Shown here in pieces: positions 7,233-16,429 of a stretch of 64,000 nucleotides of DNA. The DNA lies in assembly GCF_038002765.1 (NCBI RefSeq), contig NZ_JBBODE010000001.1:2170001-2234000 (forward strand), written 5' to 3'. Source of the DNA: Peribacillus sp. FSL H8-0477. Its GTDB lineage: Bacteria > Bacillota > Bacilli > Bacillales > DSM-1321. How positions within the stretch are numbered: position 1 is the stretch's first letter; each line of letters begins with the position of its first letter. The position numbers and the translations under genes were made by a program. The notes under the pieces are model-generated. The model was not told the DNA's origin and did no database searches. It saw nothing but the letters and a program-made list of their open reading frames with translations.

Positions 7233-8663
7233 TTGACCGGATCAATGAATAAAAAAATATTATTAACTGTATTAATTTTAGGGTGTTTTTTATCCACACT
7301 AAATCAAACACTGTTAAATGTTGCGTTAAGTAATTTAATGGAGGTATTTACTGTATCTGCTACAACTGTACAGTGGATTTCTACAGGTTTTATGTTGGTT
7401 AATGGGGTCTTGATCCCTATTACTGCCTATCTAATGAAACGTTTTTCAACCCGCCAGTTATTTATAAGTTCAATGTTGTTCTTATTAATCGGCTCCATAT
7501 TGTGCGCAGTATCACCAAACTTCGCCATCTTACTAACAGGCCGTATGATCCAAGCCATTGGGGCAGGAATTATTATGCCATTGCTTATGAGCGTGGTTAT
7601 GTTTATTTTCCCTCCAGAAAAAAGAGGCAGTATGATGGGGTTAATGGGACTAGCCATTATTTTTGCTCCAGCCATTGCTCCGACATTGGCAGGCTTTGTA
7701 ATTGAATACTATTCATGGCGTTGGTTATTTATTGGAATCATACCATTTGTAGTAATCGTCATTTTATTAGCTATGAAATATTTAGTTAACGTAACAGGAA
7801 CGGAAAAAGCGAAGTTGGATATAGTAAGCGTGATCTTATCGACCGTCGGATTTGGACTTATTTTGTATGGATTCAGTAATGCGGGCAGCCATGGTTGGGA
7901 TGACAAGATTGTCCTAGCTTCCATACTTGTGGGAGTCTTGACGATTGCTGTTTTCTGTCATCGACAAATTAAATCTGCTGACCCCCTTCTTAATTTATCC
8001 GTTTTTAATTACAAGGTTTTTACGTTAACATCGATCATAAACATTTTTGTTACTATGATGATGTATGCGGATATGATTCTATTACCGATTTATTTACAGA
8101 ACGGTAGAGGATTTTCTGCATTTGACGCTGGTTTATTATTATTACCGGGTGCGATTATCAATGCCTTTATGTCTCCCGTAACAGGAAAGTTATTTGACCG
8201 CTTTGGTGCAAAGCCTTTATTCATTATTGGGTTAATTTTTATCATTCCTTCAATGTGGGTGGTTACTGATCTAACAGAATCAACAACCTTTATTTTCTTA
8301 ATGGTTCGTACGATATTCCTTCGTATAGGGTTAAGTTTTATCACAATGCCCTTAAACACCGCTGGTTTGAATGCTTTACCGAAAATACTCGTGACACATG
8401 GTACAGCCGTGAATAATACCGTTCGCCAAATTGCTGGTGCAATCGGAACAGCTGTAGTTGTTACGGTGTTTACAGCACAAACCACCAAGCACGCGGAAAC
8501 CTTACTAGAAGAAACACCAAATGCAACGGCTGAAGCTGTCCGCTCACTTGCTTCGATTTTCGGGTCAAGTGATGCCTATTATTTCATGACCATCTTAGCT
8601 ATTATCGCATTTGTATTAACACTATTTATTCCATCTAAAGCAAAGATGAAACAATCATCATAA
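7233..8663 (+). CDS. MFS multidrug efflux transporter, DHA2 (EmrB/QacA) type
   Basis: A 476-residue major facilitator with about 14 hydrophobic segments, the DHA2 number. Motif A-like R-F-S-T-R-Q-L-F lies near residue 70, the A-I-G-A-G-I-I-M-P motif C-like segment near 110 and the G-P/A-P-A-I-A-P-T-L-A-G-F segment near 145, all characteristic of drug:H+ antiporters. TTG at 7233 is the better start because AGGAGAGG lies eight bases upstream; ATG at 7245 would be 20 bases away. It is divergent from a TetR gene, its likely repressor. The exported compounds cannot be read from sequence. Confidence 0.9.
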   Translation: MTGSMNKKILLTVLILGCFLSTLNQTLLNVALSNLMEVFTVSATTVQWISTGFMLVNGVLIPITAYLMKRFSTRQLFISSMLFLLIGSILCAVSPNFAILLTGRMIQAIGAGIIMPLLMSVVMFIFPPEKRGSMMGLMGLAIIFAPAIAPTLAGFVIEYYSWRWLFIGIIPFVVIVILLAMKYLVNVTGTEKAKLDIVSVILSTVGFGLILYGFSNAGSHGWDDKIVLASILVGVLTIAVFCHRQIKSADPLLNLSVFNYKVFTLTSIINIFVTMMMYADMILLPIYLQNGRGFSAFDAGLLLLPGAIINAFMSPVTGKLFDRFGAKPLFIIGLIFIIPSMWVVTDLTESTTFIFLMVRTIFLRIGLSFITMPLNTAGLNALPKILVTHGTAVNNTVRQIAGAIGTAVVVTVFTAQTTKHAETLLEETPNATAEAVRSLASIFGSSDAYYFMTILAIIAFVLTLFIPSKAKMKQSS

Positions 8664-8668
8664 CGCAG

Positions 8669-8704
8669 AGCCGGCACATTCCTAACCATGTGCCGGCTTT
8701 TCCT
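8669..8704 (+). terminator. terminator after the MFS gene
   Basis: Arms AGCCGGCACAT and ATGTGCCGGCT around an eight-base loop, followed by TTTTCC. Confidence 0.85.
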
Positions 8705-8794
8705 TATTCAGCTGCTTAGGAGCCTGCCGGGCAATTTCTTCCTTAAAATTATGTTATATTATACGGTAAATAGTTAGTAAGGGAGTTCGAATAT

Positions 8795-10984
8795 ATGGTG
8801 AAAAGTGTAGTCATTGCTGAGAAGCCTTCAGTTGCACGTGATATAGCAAATGTATTGAAATGTACGAAGAAAGGAAATGGTTTTTTAGAAGGCGATAAAT
8901 ACATCGTGACTTGGGCATTAGGCCATTTAGTTACACTAGCAGACCCAGAAGCATATGATGCTAAATTTAAAACATGGAATTTAGAAGACCTTCCTATGCT
9001 CCCCGATCAAATGAAGTTAGTGGTCATGAAACAAACAGGGAAACAGTTCAATACGGTTAAAGCACAATTAACCCGTACTGATGTGAATGAAATCATTGTC
9101 GCAACTGATGCGGGGCGAGAAGGAGAATTAGTTGCACGTTGGATTATTGATAAAGCAAAAGTTCATAAACCCATCAAACGTCTCTGGATATCTTCTGTAA
9201 CAGATAAAGCGATAAAAGATGGATTTAATAATTTAAAACCCGGTAAAGATTATGAAAACTTATATGCTTCTGCCGTGGCCCGTTCGGAAGCAGACTGGTA
9301 TATAGGTTTGAATGCTACGCGTGCCTTAACCACAAAATATAATGCACAATTAAACTGCGGCCGTGTACAAACACCAACCGTTGCAATGGTTGCAGCACGT
9401 GAAGAAGAAATTAAGCATTTTAAGCCTCAAACATACTATGGAATCGAAGCCAAAACACCTGGTCTTTCATTAACTTGGCAGGATGCAAACGGGAATAGTC
9501 GGAGTTTTAATAAAGAAAAGACCGATGAAATCGTGAAATCACTTGGCAGCAAAGATGCTTCTATTATTTCCATTGACCGCAAAGCAAAGAAAACATTTGC
9601 ACCTGCTCTATATGACTTAACTGAATTACAACGTGATGCAAATAAGATTTTTGGCTATTCTGCTAAAGAAACCTTAAATATTATGCAAAAACTGTATGAG
9701 CAGCATAAAGTCTTAACTTATCCGCGTACAGATTCACGTTATTTAACTTCAGATATTGTAAGCACACTTCCTGAGCGTTTAAAAGCATGTGCTGTAGGTG
9801 ACTATCGTTCTCTTGCCAATAAGGTATTAACGAAACCAATTAAAGCAACAAAAGCATTTGTAGACGATAGCAAAGTAAGTGATCACCATGCCATTATTCC
9901 AACTGAAGATTATGTGAATATTTCATCCTTCACGGACAAAGAACGCAAAATTTACGACCTTGTCGTGAAACGTTTCTTAGCTGTATTATTCCCTGCATTT
10001 GAATATGAGCAATTAACCGTACAAACCAAGATTGGTGATCATACGTTTATTGCAAAAGGAAAAACTGTGATTCATTCTGGATGGAAAGAAGTTTATGCAA
10101 ACCATTTTGATGATGAAGAATCAAAAGACGATGTAAAAGAGCAGCTATTGCCTAAACTTGAAAAAGGCGATGTATTAAAGACAAATATAATCGCTCAAAC
10201 ATCAGGCCAAACAAAGCCGCCTGCCCGCTTTAATGAGGCGACTTTACTGTCAGCTATGGAAAACCCTGCGAAATATATAAAAACAGATGATAAAAAGCTT
10301 GCAGACACATTAAGGTCAACTGGCGGACTTGGTACAGTTGCTACTCGTGCTGAAATCATTGATAAATTGTTTAATTCATTCCTATTTGAAAAACGCGGTG
10401 GTAAAGAGATTTATATGACGTCTAAAGGACGTCAGCTGTTAGATTTAGTGCCGGAAAAGCTAAAATCTCCTGCAACAACAGCTGAATGGGAACAAAAGCT
10501 TGAGCAAATCGCAAAAGGGAACCTGAAAAAAGATGCTTTTATTAATGAAATGAAACATCATACAAAAGAGATTGTCAAAGAAATTAAAGCTAGCGATAAA
10601 AAGTATAAACACGATAACATTTCTACAAAATCGTGCCCCGACTGTGGTAAACCAATGCTTGAGGTGAACAACAAAAAGGGAAAAATGTTAGTCTGCCAAG
10701 ACCGAGAATGTGGACATAGGAAGAATGTTGCCCGCGTAACCAATGCACGCTGCCCACAATGTAAAAAGAAAATGGAACTGCGTGGCGAAGGTGACGGTCA
10801 AATTTTCACTTGTAAATGCGGCTATCGCGAGAAACTTTCTGCTTTTGAAGCAAGACGTAAAAAAGAAACTGGTGGAAAAGTAGATAAGCGCACGGTGCAA
10901 AAGTACTTAAAAGAGCAAGAAAAAGAAGCTGAACCGATTAATAATCCATTTGCAGACTTACTAAAAGGAATGAAATTTGATTAA
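8795..10984 (+). CDS. topB: DNA topoisomerase III
   Basis: Type IA topoisomerase of 729 residues that relaxes and decatenates DNA. The Toprim domain begins V-I-A-E-K-P-S-V-A-R-D with the acidic A-T-D-A-G-R-E-G-E motif near residue 105. The active-site region L-T-Y-P-R-T-D-S-R-Y-L-T places the catalytic Tyr near residue 309. The C-terminal tail holds zinc-binding cysteines: C-P-D-C-G, C-Q-D-R-E-C, C-P-Q-C and C-K-C-G, with a basic end. Length and motif order match B. subtilis TopB. AAGGGAG precedes the ATG. It is a single-gene unit with its own terminator. Confidence 0.96.
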   Translation: MVKSVVIAEKPSVARDIANVLKCTKKGNGFLEGDKYIVTWALGHLVTLADPEAYDAKFKTWNLEDLPMLPDQMKLVVMKQTGKQFNTVKAQLTRTDVNEIIVATDAGREGELVARWIIDKAKVHKPIKRLWISSVTDKAIKDGFNNLKPGKDYENLYASAVARSEADWYIGLNATRALTTKYNAQLNCGRVQTPTVAMVAAREEEIKHFKPQTYYGIEAKTPGLSLTWQDANGNSRSFNKEKTDEIVKSLGSKDASIISIDRKAKKTFAPALYDLTELQRDANKIFGYSAKETLNIMQKLYEQHKVLTYPRTDSRYLTSDIVSTLPERLKACAVGDYRSLANKVLTKPIKATKAFVDDSKVSDHHAIIPTEDYVNISSFTDKERKIYDLVVKRFLAVLFPAFEYEQLTVQTKIGDHTFIAKGKTVIHSGWKEVYANHFDDEESKDDVKEQLLPKLEKGDVLKTNIIAQTSGQTKPPARFNEATLLSAMENPAKYIKTDDKKLADTLRSTGGLGTVATRAEIIDKLFNSFLFEKRGGKEIYMTSKGRQLLDLVPEKLKSPATTAEWEQKLEQIAKGNLKKDAFINEMKHHTKEIVKEIKASDKKYKHDNISTKSCPDCGKPMLEVNNKKGKMLVCQDRECGHRKNVARVTNARCPQCKKKMELRGEGDGQIFTCKCGYREKLSAFEARRKKETGGKVDKRTVQKYLKEQEKEAEPINNPFADLLKGMKFD

Positions 10985-10992
10985 CATAAACT

Positions 10993-11027
10993 CGGCGGAG
11001 AATTGTAGTTATTCTCTGTCTTTTTTT
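10993..11027 (+). terminator. terminator of topB
   Basis: GGAGAAT and ATTCTCT arms with a seven-base loop, followed by GTCTTTTTTT. Confidence 0.7.
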
Positions 11028-11197
11028 GCTTGGATATCAGCTGGATTTTCTCAATTATTTCCCAAGAAATTTGTCGAGTGTAAAAGGATCATGGAGATTT
11101 CCTGTTAATTTCCAATGGTAAGCCATAGCATTTTTACTAGATTTTTAGTATGATTAAAGGTAGAGATTTTTCAAACTTATTGGAGGTTCAACAATTA

Positions 11198-12760
11198 ATG
11201 AGCTTACTTACTATAGATAAATTAGGTCACAGCTTTGGTGACCGCAAGCTTTTCAGTGATGTTTCATTCCGAGTAATGGCGGGGGAACATGTTGGTTTAG
11301 TCGGTGCAAATGGTGTCGGAAAATCGACGATGATGAATATAATAACCGGTCAGATTATACATGATGAAGGTAAGGTAGAATGGTCTCCTAGTACAAATTA
11401 TGGCTACTTAGACCAGCATACAGTACTGACAAAAGGGAAAACGATGCGTGATGTTCTAAACGAGGCCTTCCTTCCTTTGTTTGAAGAGGAAAAAAGGATG
11501 AACGAAGTCATTGCGCAAATGGGTACAGCTACCCCTGAGGAACTCGAACAGCTTTTAGAGGAAATGGGGATAATCCAAGATAAATTGGAAGCAGGAAATT
11601 TCTATAACCTAGATAAAAAAGTCGACGAAGCGGCTCACGGTTTGGGCCTTGATGCAGTCGGTTTAGACCGAGACGTATCCTCTCTAAGTGGTGGACAACG
11701 TACAAAGGTTTTACTAGCTAAATTATTGCTCGAGCAGCCTGAAGTTTTACTTTTGGATGAGCCTACAAATCACCTGGATGTCGAACATATTCGCTGGTTA
11801 AGTAATTATTTAAAAGATTACCCGCATGCTTTCTTATTAATCTCCCATGATACTGAATTTATGAATAGTGTAGTCGGTATCATATTCCATCTTGAGTTTT
11901 CGAAGCTAACCCGCTATGTAGCTAACTATGAAAAATTCCTAGAATTGTCCGAACTAAATAAAAATCAACATATTAGTGCCTATGAAAAACAACAGGAATT
12001 TATAAAAAAACAAGAAGAATTTATTAATAAGAACAAAGCTAGGGCTTCAAGCAGCGGACGGGCAAAGAGCCGTGAGAAACAATTATCACGTATCGATCTA
12101 ATTGAAAAGCCTGAATCAGCTATGAAACCAACCTTTGAATTCAAAGAGTCACGCAGCAGCAGTCGTTTTGTATTTGAAAGTGAAGAGCTGGAAATCGGCT
12201 ATGATCATCCCTTATTCCCTAAATTAACAACAACGATTGAGCGCGGTGAAAAGATCGCTATCGTCGGCTGTAACGGAGTCGGTAAATCTACTCTACTAAA
12301 AACCATTTTGGGTGATATTAAACCACTCAGCGGTAAAAGTGTCTTTGGTGATTACCTCTTCCCATCTTACTTTGAACAAGAAGTTAAAGCAGATAAAATT
12401 ACACCACTTGATGATGTATGGAATGCTTTCCCACATCTTGAGCAGGGTCAAGTCCGCTCAATTCTTGCACGCGTAGGTCTTAAAAACGACCATATTACTC
12501 GTCAACTTAGTCAATTAAGCGGTGGCGAACACGCTAAGGTCCGCCTATGTAAATTGATGCTTACTGAAAGCAACTGGCTTTTATTTGATGAACCGACGAA
12601 CCATCTGGACATCGTAGCTAAAGAAGAACTTCAACGGGCAATGAAGGCCTACAAAGGAACCATCCTGCTCGTATGCCATGAACCTGACTTCTATGAAGAC
12701 TGGGTAACAAAGGTATGGGACGTTGAAGAATGGTTTAATGCCGTTCATTCAGCAGAATAA
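11198..12760 (+). CDS. ABC-F family ATPase (YfmM-like)
   Basis: A soluble protein of 520 residues with two ATPase domains and no membrane segment, the ABC-F arrangement that acts on ribosomes. Domain 1 has Walker A G-A-N-G-V-G-K-S-T near residue 37, signature L-S-G-G-Q and Walker B L-L-L-D-E-P-T-N-H-L-D. Domain 2 has G-C-N-G-V-G-K-S-T, L-S-G-G-E and L-L-F-D-E-P-T-N-H-L-D. The charged linker with K-N-K-A-R-A-S-S-S-G-R-A-K-S lies near residue 290. It resembles B. subtilis YfmM throughout. The start at 11198 is used because TTGGAGG lies 11 bases upstream; an ATG at 11150 has no such site. Whether it gives antibiotic protection is not readable. Confidence 0.88.
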   Translation: MSLLTIDKLGHSFGDRKLFSDVSFRVMAGEHVGLVGANGVGKSTMMNIITGQIIHDEGKVEWSPSTNYGYLDQHTVLTKGKTMRDVLNEAFLPLFEEEKRMNEVIAQMGTATPEELEQLLEEMGIIQDKLEAGNFYNLDKKVDEAAHGLGLDAVGLDRDVSSLSGGQRTKVLLAKLLLEQPEVLLLDEPTNHLDVEHIRWLSNYLKDYPHAFLLISHDTEFMNSVVGIIFHLEFSKLTRYVANYEKFLELSELNKNQHISAYEKQQEFIKKQEEFINKNKARASSSGRAKSREKQLSRIDLIEKPESAMKPTFEFKESRSSSRFVFESEELEIGYDHPLFPKLTTTIERGEKIAIVGCNGVGKSTLLKTILGDIKPLSGKSVFGDYLFPSYFEQEVKADKITPLDDVWNAFPHLEQGQVRSILARVGLKNDHITRQLSQLSGGEHAKVRLCKLMLTESNWLLFDEPTNHLDIVAKEELQRAMKAYKGTILLVCHEPDFYEDWVTKVWDVEEWFNAVHSAE

Positions 12761-12765
12761 AGATA

Positions 12766-12802
12766 AAACGAGAGTTCCGTTATGGAACTCTCGTTTTTTT
12801 TT
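12766..12802 (+). terminator. terminator of the ABC-F gene
   Basis: AAAACGAGAGTTCC and GGAACTCTCGTTTT arms with a five-base loop, followed by more T. Confidence 0.9.
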
Positions 12803-12924
12803 GGAAATAATCTTAAACCATTCATCATTTAGTGCACTTATTCGGCACCATTCCACACGACTATCTTTCTCTGTTTTGATAATCCAAAGACCAGTCTGGC
12901 TACTCTTTCACTCTCATACTCTCT

Positions 12925-14064
12925 TGGGTTTGGCTCTTGAGAAAATAGAGTATCTTTCTCTTTTTGGTTTAGCTTGATTCAATTTTCCCCTTTTTAGCAG
13001 CTCTTTTTTGATAAAACCAGATCCTTTTGATCAACTGGCTTTATGGATTCGCCATCTTATAGTCTCATCAAGCTCTCCTAGTCTTACATTCGGCCCTTTC
13101 TTTCCTTTATTCGGCCCAAAATGAAGTTGATTCGGCCCAAACGCAAAAGTATTCGGCCCTACCGCCCACAGCATTATTCGCTGCATAAATTCCGACCGCA
13201 TCATGACTTCATGGGTTCGGCTCTTGTAAAAATAGAGTATCTTTCTCTTTTTGGTTAGGTTGGATTCGATTTTTCCCTTTTAGCGACTCTTTTTTGATAA
13301 AACCAAATCCTTTTGATCAATTGGCTTTATGAATTCGCCATCTTATTGTCTCATCAAGCTGTCCTAATCTTACATTCGGCCCTTTCTTTCCTTTATTCGG
13401 CCCAAACTCCGATTTATTCGGCCCTACCGCCCACAGCATTATTCGCTGCATAAATTCCGACCGCATCATGACTTCATGGGTTCGGCTCTTGTGAAAATAG
13501 AGTATCTTTCTCTTTTTGGTTTAGCTGGAATCGACTTTTCCCTTTTAGCGACTCTTTTTTGATAAAACCAGATCCTTTTTGATCTATTGGCTTTATGAAT
13601 TCGCCATCATATTGTCTCATCAAGCTGTCCTAATCTTACATTCGGCCCTTTCTTTCCTTTATTCGGCCCAAACTCCGATTGATTCGGCCCAAAAAGAAAT
13701 TGATTCAGCCCAAACGCGAAAGTATTCGGCCCTACCGCCCACTGCACTGTTTGCTGCATAAATTCCGACCGCATCATGACTTCATGGGTTCGGCTCTTGT
13801 GAAAATAGAGTATCTTTCTCTTTTTGGTTTAGCTGGAATCGACTTTTCCCTTTTAGCGACTCTTTTTTGATAAAACCAGATCCTTTTTGATCTATTGGCT
13901 TTATGAATTCGCCATCATATTGTCTCATCAAGCTGTCCTAATCTTACATTCGGCCCTTTCTTTCCTTTATTCGGCCCAAACTCCGATTGATTCGGCCCAA
14001 AATGAAGTTGATTCGGCCCAAACTTAAAAGTATTCGGCCCTTGCCCGCCGCACCATGAGTTCAT
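12925..14064. repeat. four tandem long units (265-308 bp) between convergent genes
   Basis: Units begin at TGGGTT(C/T)GGCTCTTG at 12925, 13212, 13477 and 13785. Shared blocks in order are AATAGAGTATCTTTCTC, the TTTTTTGATAAAACCA block, TTGGCTTTATG(A/G)ATTCGCCAT, TCTCATCAAGCT and CTTACATTCGGCCC, then a nested 21-bp array, then GCATAAATTCCGACCGCATCATGACTTCA. Unit length changes mainly by whole 21-bp steps. The short frames seen here are by-products of the repeat. No gene, tRNA or transposase is visible from 12803 to 14107. Confidence 0.95.
13088..14040. repeat. seventeen ATTCGGCCC elements in exact 21-bp phase
   Basis: ATTCGGCCC (one copy ATTCAGCCC) starts at 13088, 13109, 13130, 13151; 13374, 13395, 13416; 13640, 13661, 13682, 13703, 13724; and 13948, 13969, 13990, 14011, 14032. 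Every spacing inside a group is exactly 21 bases, with a fixed nine-base core and twelve bases that vary among a few forms. The groups hold 4, 3, 5 and 5 elements. Confidence 0.95.
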
Positions 14065-14107
14065 GGGCTGGCTCTGGATTACTTCCTCTGCAACCTGCTC
14101 CTATAAT

Positions 14108-14140
14108 AAAAAACCAGAATGCTGAGCATTCTGGTTTTTT
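14108..14140. terminator. bidirectional terminator before the ATP-grasp gene end
   Basis: AAAACCAGAATGCT and its near-perfect complement GAGCATTCTGGTTTT form a hairpin with A and T runs on both sides. It ends the minus-strand ATP-grasp operon. Confidence 0.9.
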
Positions 14141-14141
14141 A

Positions 14142-15086
14142 TTAGACTAATTCTTCTGTTTTGAGTTTTGATCCTAGGAATTTAGCCAGTTCGAGCATGC
14201 CGTATTTTCCGGCAGCTTGTTCGGCATCTGAGTTATAGTTCGTATTTGTGTTCACATCGTAGGTAAATATGTCTCCAGCTTCATTTCGGATGAATTCAAT
14301 GCCGGCTACGGTGATTTGGTTTTCTTTTAAGAATGCTTCATACTTTTCAATGATTGGATCATTAAAATCTTGGACAATTTGGAATTTCGGTTTTTCTTCG
14401 ACTTCCTCTCCTACTGGACAGAAGAGATCGCCGATTTGGCAGGCATCGGCCGGACACAGTTCAAACCCTTCAGATGTATCGACTTGTACTGCATAAACGA
14501 ATTTGCCGCCAACGAATTCACAGCGGGTTATAAACGGCTCGGGCGCCTTGATATATTCTTGAATCAAGGTGATGCCATCTACTGGTTCATCAAAATCAGG
14601 ACCTTCTAGATAGCCTTTCAATCCCTCAATGGTTTGGAATAATTGGACACCGAGACCTTTTCCAGCACGATTATGCTTAGTGATAAATGATTCTGCACCA
14701 ATTTTCTCTGCGGCCTTCAATATATTTTCCTTACCGATTGCAGCAATCGTTTTCGGAGTGCGAATACCGGACTTTGTCAAAGCCGTATATTGGTTCACTT
14801 TGCTGACCTCTAAGCGAAGGGCGCGGCTTCCGTTAAATACGGTGCGGTTATGCTGTTCAAGCCAAGCCAGTACAGACTCTGTTAATTCTGGTGCATATCG
14901 ATGACCGCGAGTATGGGATGATGCACTCATGCGGCTGTAAAAAACGCCCTCTGGCGGAGTTTCTGTCAGATCAACGAGACCTTCATCAAGATGCCACTCT
15001 TCGTATGGTAATTCCAGTTCATTCAACCGTTTCGTTAAATGAGCTGTCCATTCGTTATTTTCATGTAGAATATAAATTTTACTCAT
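14142..15086 (-). CDS. ATP-grasp ligase (RimK/glutathione-synthetase-like)
   Basis: About 314 residues with the ATP-grasp fold. The N-terminal part has a pre-ATP-grasp domain with V-F-Y-S-R-M-S-A-S-S-H-T-R-G-H. A-E-S-F-I-T-K-H-N-R-A-G-K-G-L-G-V near residue 140 is the ATP-lysine and glycine-rich loop. L-I-Q-E-Y-I follows near 180, and A-G-I-E-F-I-R with Y-D-V-N-T-N-T-N-Y-N near 285 carries the metal-binding Glu and Asn. Family members join a carboxylate to an amine or thiol; substrates here are unknown. GGAGG lies seven bases before the ATG at 15086. It lies 23 bases after the SfnG-like monooxygenase, under the same SAM riboswitch, which points to sulfur metabolism. Confidence 0.8.
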   Translation of the reverse strand: MSKIYILHENNEWTAHLTKRLNELELPYEEWHLDEGLVDLTETPPEGVFYSRMSASSHTRGHRYAPELTESVLAWLEQHNRTVFNGSRALRLEVSKVNQYTALTKSGIRTPKTIAAIGKENILKAAEKIGAESFITKHNRAGKGLGVQLFQTIEGLKGYLEGPDFDEPVDGITLIQEYIKAPEPFITRCEFVGGKFVYAVQVDTSEGFELCPADACQIGDLFCPVGEEVEEKPKFQIVQDFNDPIIEKYEAFLKENQITVAGIEFIRNEAGDIFTYDVNTNTNYNSDAEQAAGKYGMLELAKFLGSKLKTEELV

Positions 15087-15109
15087 CATGATGCCTCCTT
15101 CAAAATTAG

Positions 15110-16162
15110 TTAAACGGATGCTTTTTGGCGTTTTGCTTCTACAAGAGGCTTAACCTGCTTGGCGAAGCGTTCCATCTCTTCAAGCTGCGGAGAAAATTGC
15201 AGCAATAGCAAATCTACTCCGGCTTCTTCGAATGCAATAATTCGATCAGCAATTTGTTCAGGTGTTCCAATTAAATTCGGACGCAAGCCCCGGTTAGAAA
15301 CAGAATAATCGAAAAGTTTAACTTGCTGTTCAAGTTGTGATTTGCTGATAAAGTCGTTATATCCTGCATAACCGCTCGATTCCTTCACATCTGTTATCCT
15401 TGCAAGTTCAGCAGCGACTTCTTCTTCTGTATCACGGCAGACTACGTATGCAGCTAAACCAAAAGCTGAAAAAGGTTCACGGCCTGCTTCTGAACGCTGT
15501 CTTTTCATCCCTTCAATTTTAGTCGTAATTTCTTCAACCGTTCCGCCATGCATTACGTAGGCGTCACATTTATCGACGATCGTCTGTTTCCCACGTGGAC
15601 TTTCTCCACCTGCATACAGAATTGGATTAGGACGTTGAACTGGCTTTGGATGTAAATGAGCATCCTTTATGCTGTAATATTTGCCCTCATATGAGAAGGT
15701 ATCCTCGGCAGACCATAATCCCGTTAAGATATCTAGAAATTCTTCTGTTCGATCATAACGCTCATCATGGGCCGTAAAAATCCCCCCATATTGCCGTGCT
15801 TCTTCTTCCCACCATGCAGATACCACATTCAGGGTAAAACGTCCGTTGCTTATGTTGTCTATATTGGCCGCCATTTTCGCTGTGACCGCTGGATTATGGA
15901 ATCCAGGTCTTACTGCCGTCATAATCTCAATTTTTTCAGTTACCGCTGCTAAAGCTGCAGCAGTTGACCATGCTTCAAGCGAATCATGCTCAGGACCTTT
16001 AATATCATTTAAATTTAATTCTGCCACCAGCGTAGTATCAAATCCCAATTTTTCTGCAGCTATTGTTACTTGTTTTGCATACTCAAAGGTTGCAGGCATG
16101 TTTTCATTTTCTACATTCCTTAACCATCCACCGAAAATAGGCAGCCAAAAGCCAAACTTCAT
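15110..16162 (-). CDS. LLM-class flavin monooxygenase, SfnG/SsuD-like
   Basis: A luciferase-like FMNH2-dependent monooxygenase of 350 residues. The start M-K-F-G-F-W-L-P-I-F-G-G-W-L-R closely resembles dimethylsulfone monooxygenase SfnG. Other family blocks are I-E-I-M-T-A-V-R-P-G-F-H-N-P, the N-V-V-S-A-W-W-E-E-E-A block and L-Y-A-G-G-E-S-P-R-G. The proposed reaction is oxygenolytic release of sulfite or sulfinate from a sulfone or sulfonate. AAGGGG lies eight bases before the chosen ATG. The gene follows a SAM-I riboswitch with a terminator, so it is expected to be on when S-adenosylmethionine is low. The exact substrate remains open. Confidence 0.85.
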   Translation of the reverse strand: MKFGFWLPIFGGWLRNVENENMPATFEYAKQVTIAAEKLGFDTTLVAELNLNDIKGPEHDSLEAWSTAAALAAVTEKIEIMTAVRPGFHNPAVTAKMAANIDNISNGRFTLNVVSAWWEEEARQYGGIFTAHDERYDRTEEFLDILTGLWSAEDTFSYEGKYYSIKDAHLHPKPVQRPNPILYAGGESPRGKQTIVDKCDAYVMHGGTVEEITTKIEGMKRQRSEAGREPFSAFGLAAYVVCRDTEEEVAAELARITDVKESSGYAGYNDFISKSQLEQQVKLFDYSVSNRGLRPNLIGTPEQIADRIIAFEEAGVDLLLLQFSPQLEEMERFAKQVKPLVEAKRQKASV

Positions 16163-16207
16163 GTTCAAAACCCCTTTGTTTTTATTGGTGAAACAGAGGA
16201 AAGACAA

Positions 16208-16358
16208 CAAAAAAACTCCTTCGATAAGAAGAAGTTTGCGCAGTAGCCTTCACTTATCTTTCAGAGCATATGCTCCGCTGGAATTGGCACCATTCTGACA
16301 AAATGTCAGCGGCTGCCGGGCTTCATAGGGCCAGTTCCCTCCACCTCTCTTGATAAGA
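16208..16358 (-). ncRNA. SAM-I (S-box) riboswitch with terminator
   Basis: On the minus strand the aptamer opens with CTTATCAAGAG, then AGGTGGAGGGA-CTGGCCC and TATGAAGCCCGGCAGCC, the most conserved S-box blocks. Next come the P3 region, GGTGCCAATTCC, a P4 hairpin GAGCATATGCTC and the closing GATAAG that pairs with CTTATC. Aptamer 16254-16358 is followed by an expression-platform hairpin, AAACTTCTTC...GAAGGAGTTTTTTT at 16209-16237. SAM binding should terminate transcription before the SfnG-like and ATP-grasp genes. A possible promoter, TTGCAG-N17-TAGGAT, lies upstream near 16385-16415. Confidence 0.95.
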
Positions 16359-16429
16359 CACTATTTAATTGGTTAAAAGATAAACTAATCCTACTATAAA
16401 AGTCGGTTTACTGCAATGAATAATTCTAA

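Noticed and set aside
13579..13870. Short frames with repeated D-S-A-Q or R-P-K units
   Set aside because: They follow from the 21-bp repeat (seven codons per period), have no ribosome binding site, and break in other copies of the long unit.
13088..14040. CRISPR array
   Set aside because: Cores of nine bases with 12-base spacers drawn from few forms are far too short, and no cas gene is present.
15767..16298. Plus-strand frames opposite the SfnG-like gene
   Set aside because: They are antisense to a well-supported gene and cross the riboswitch.
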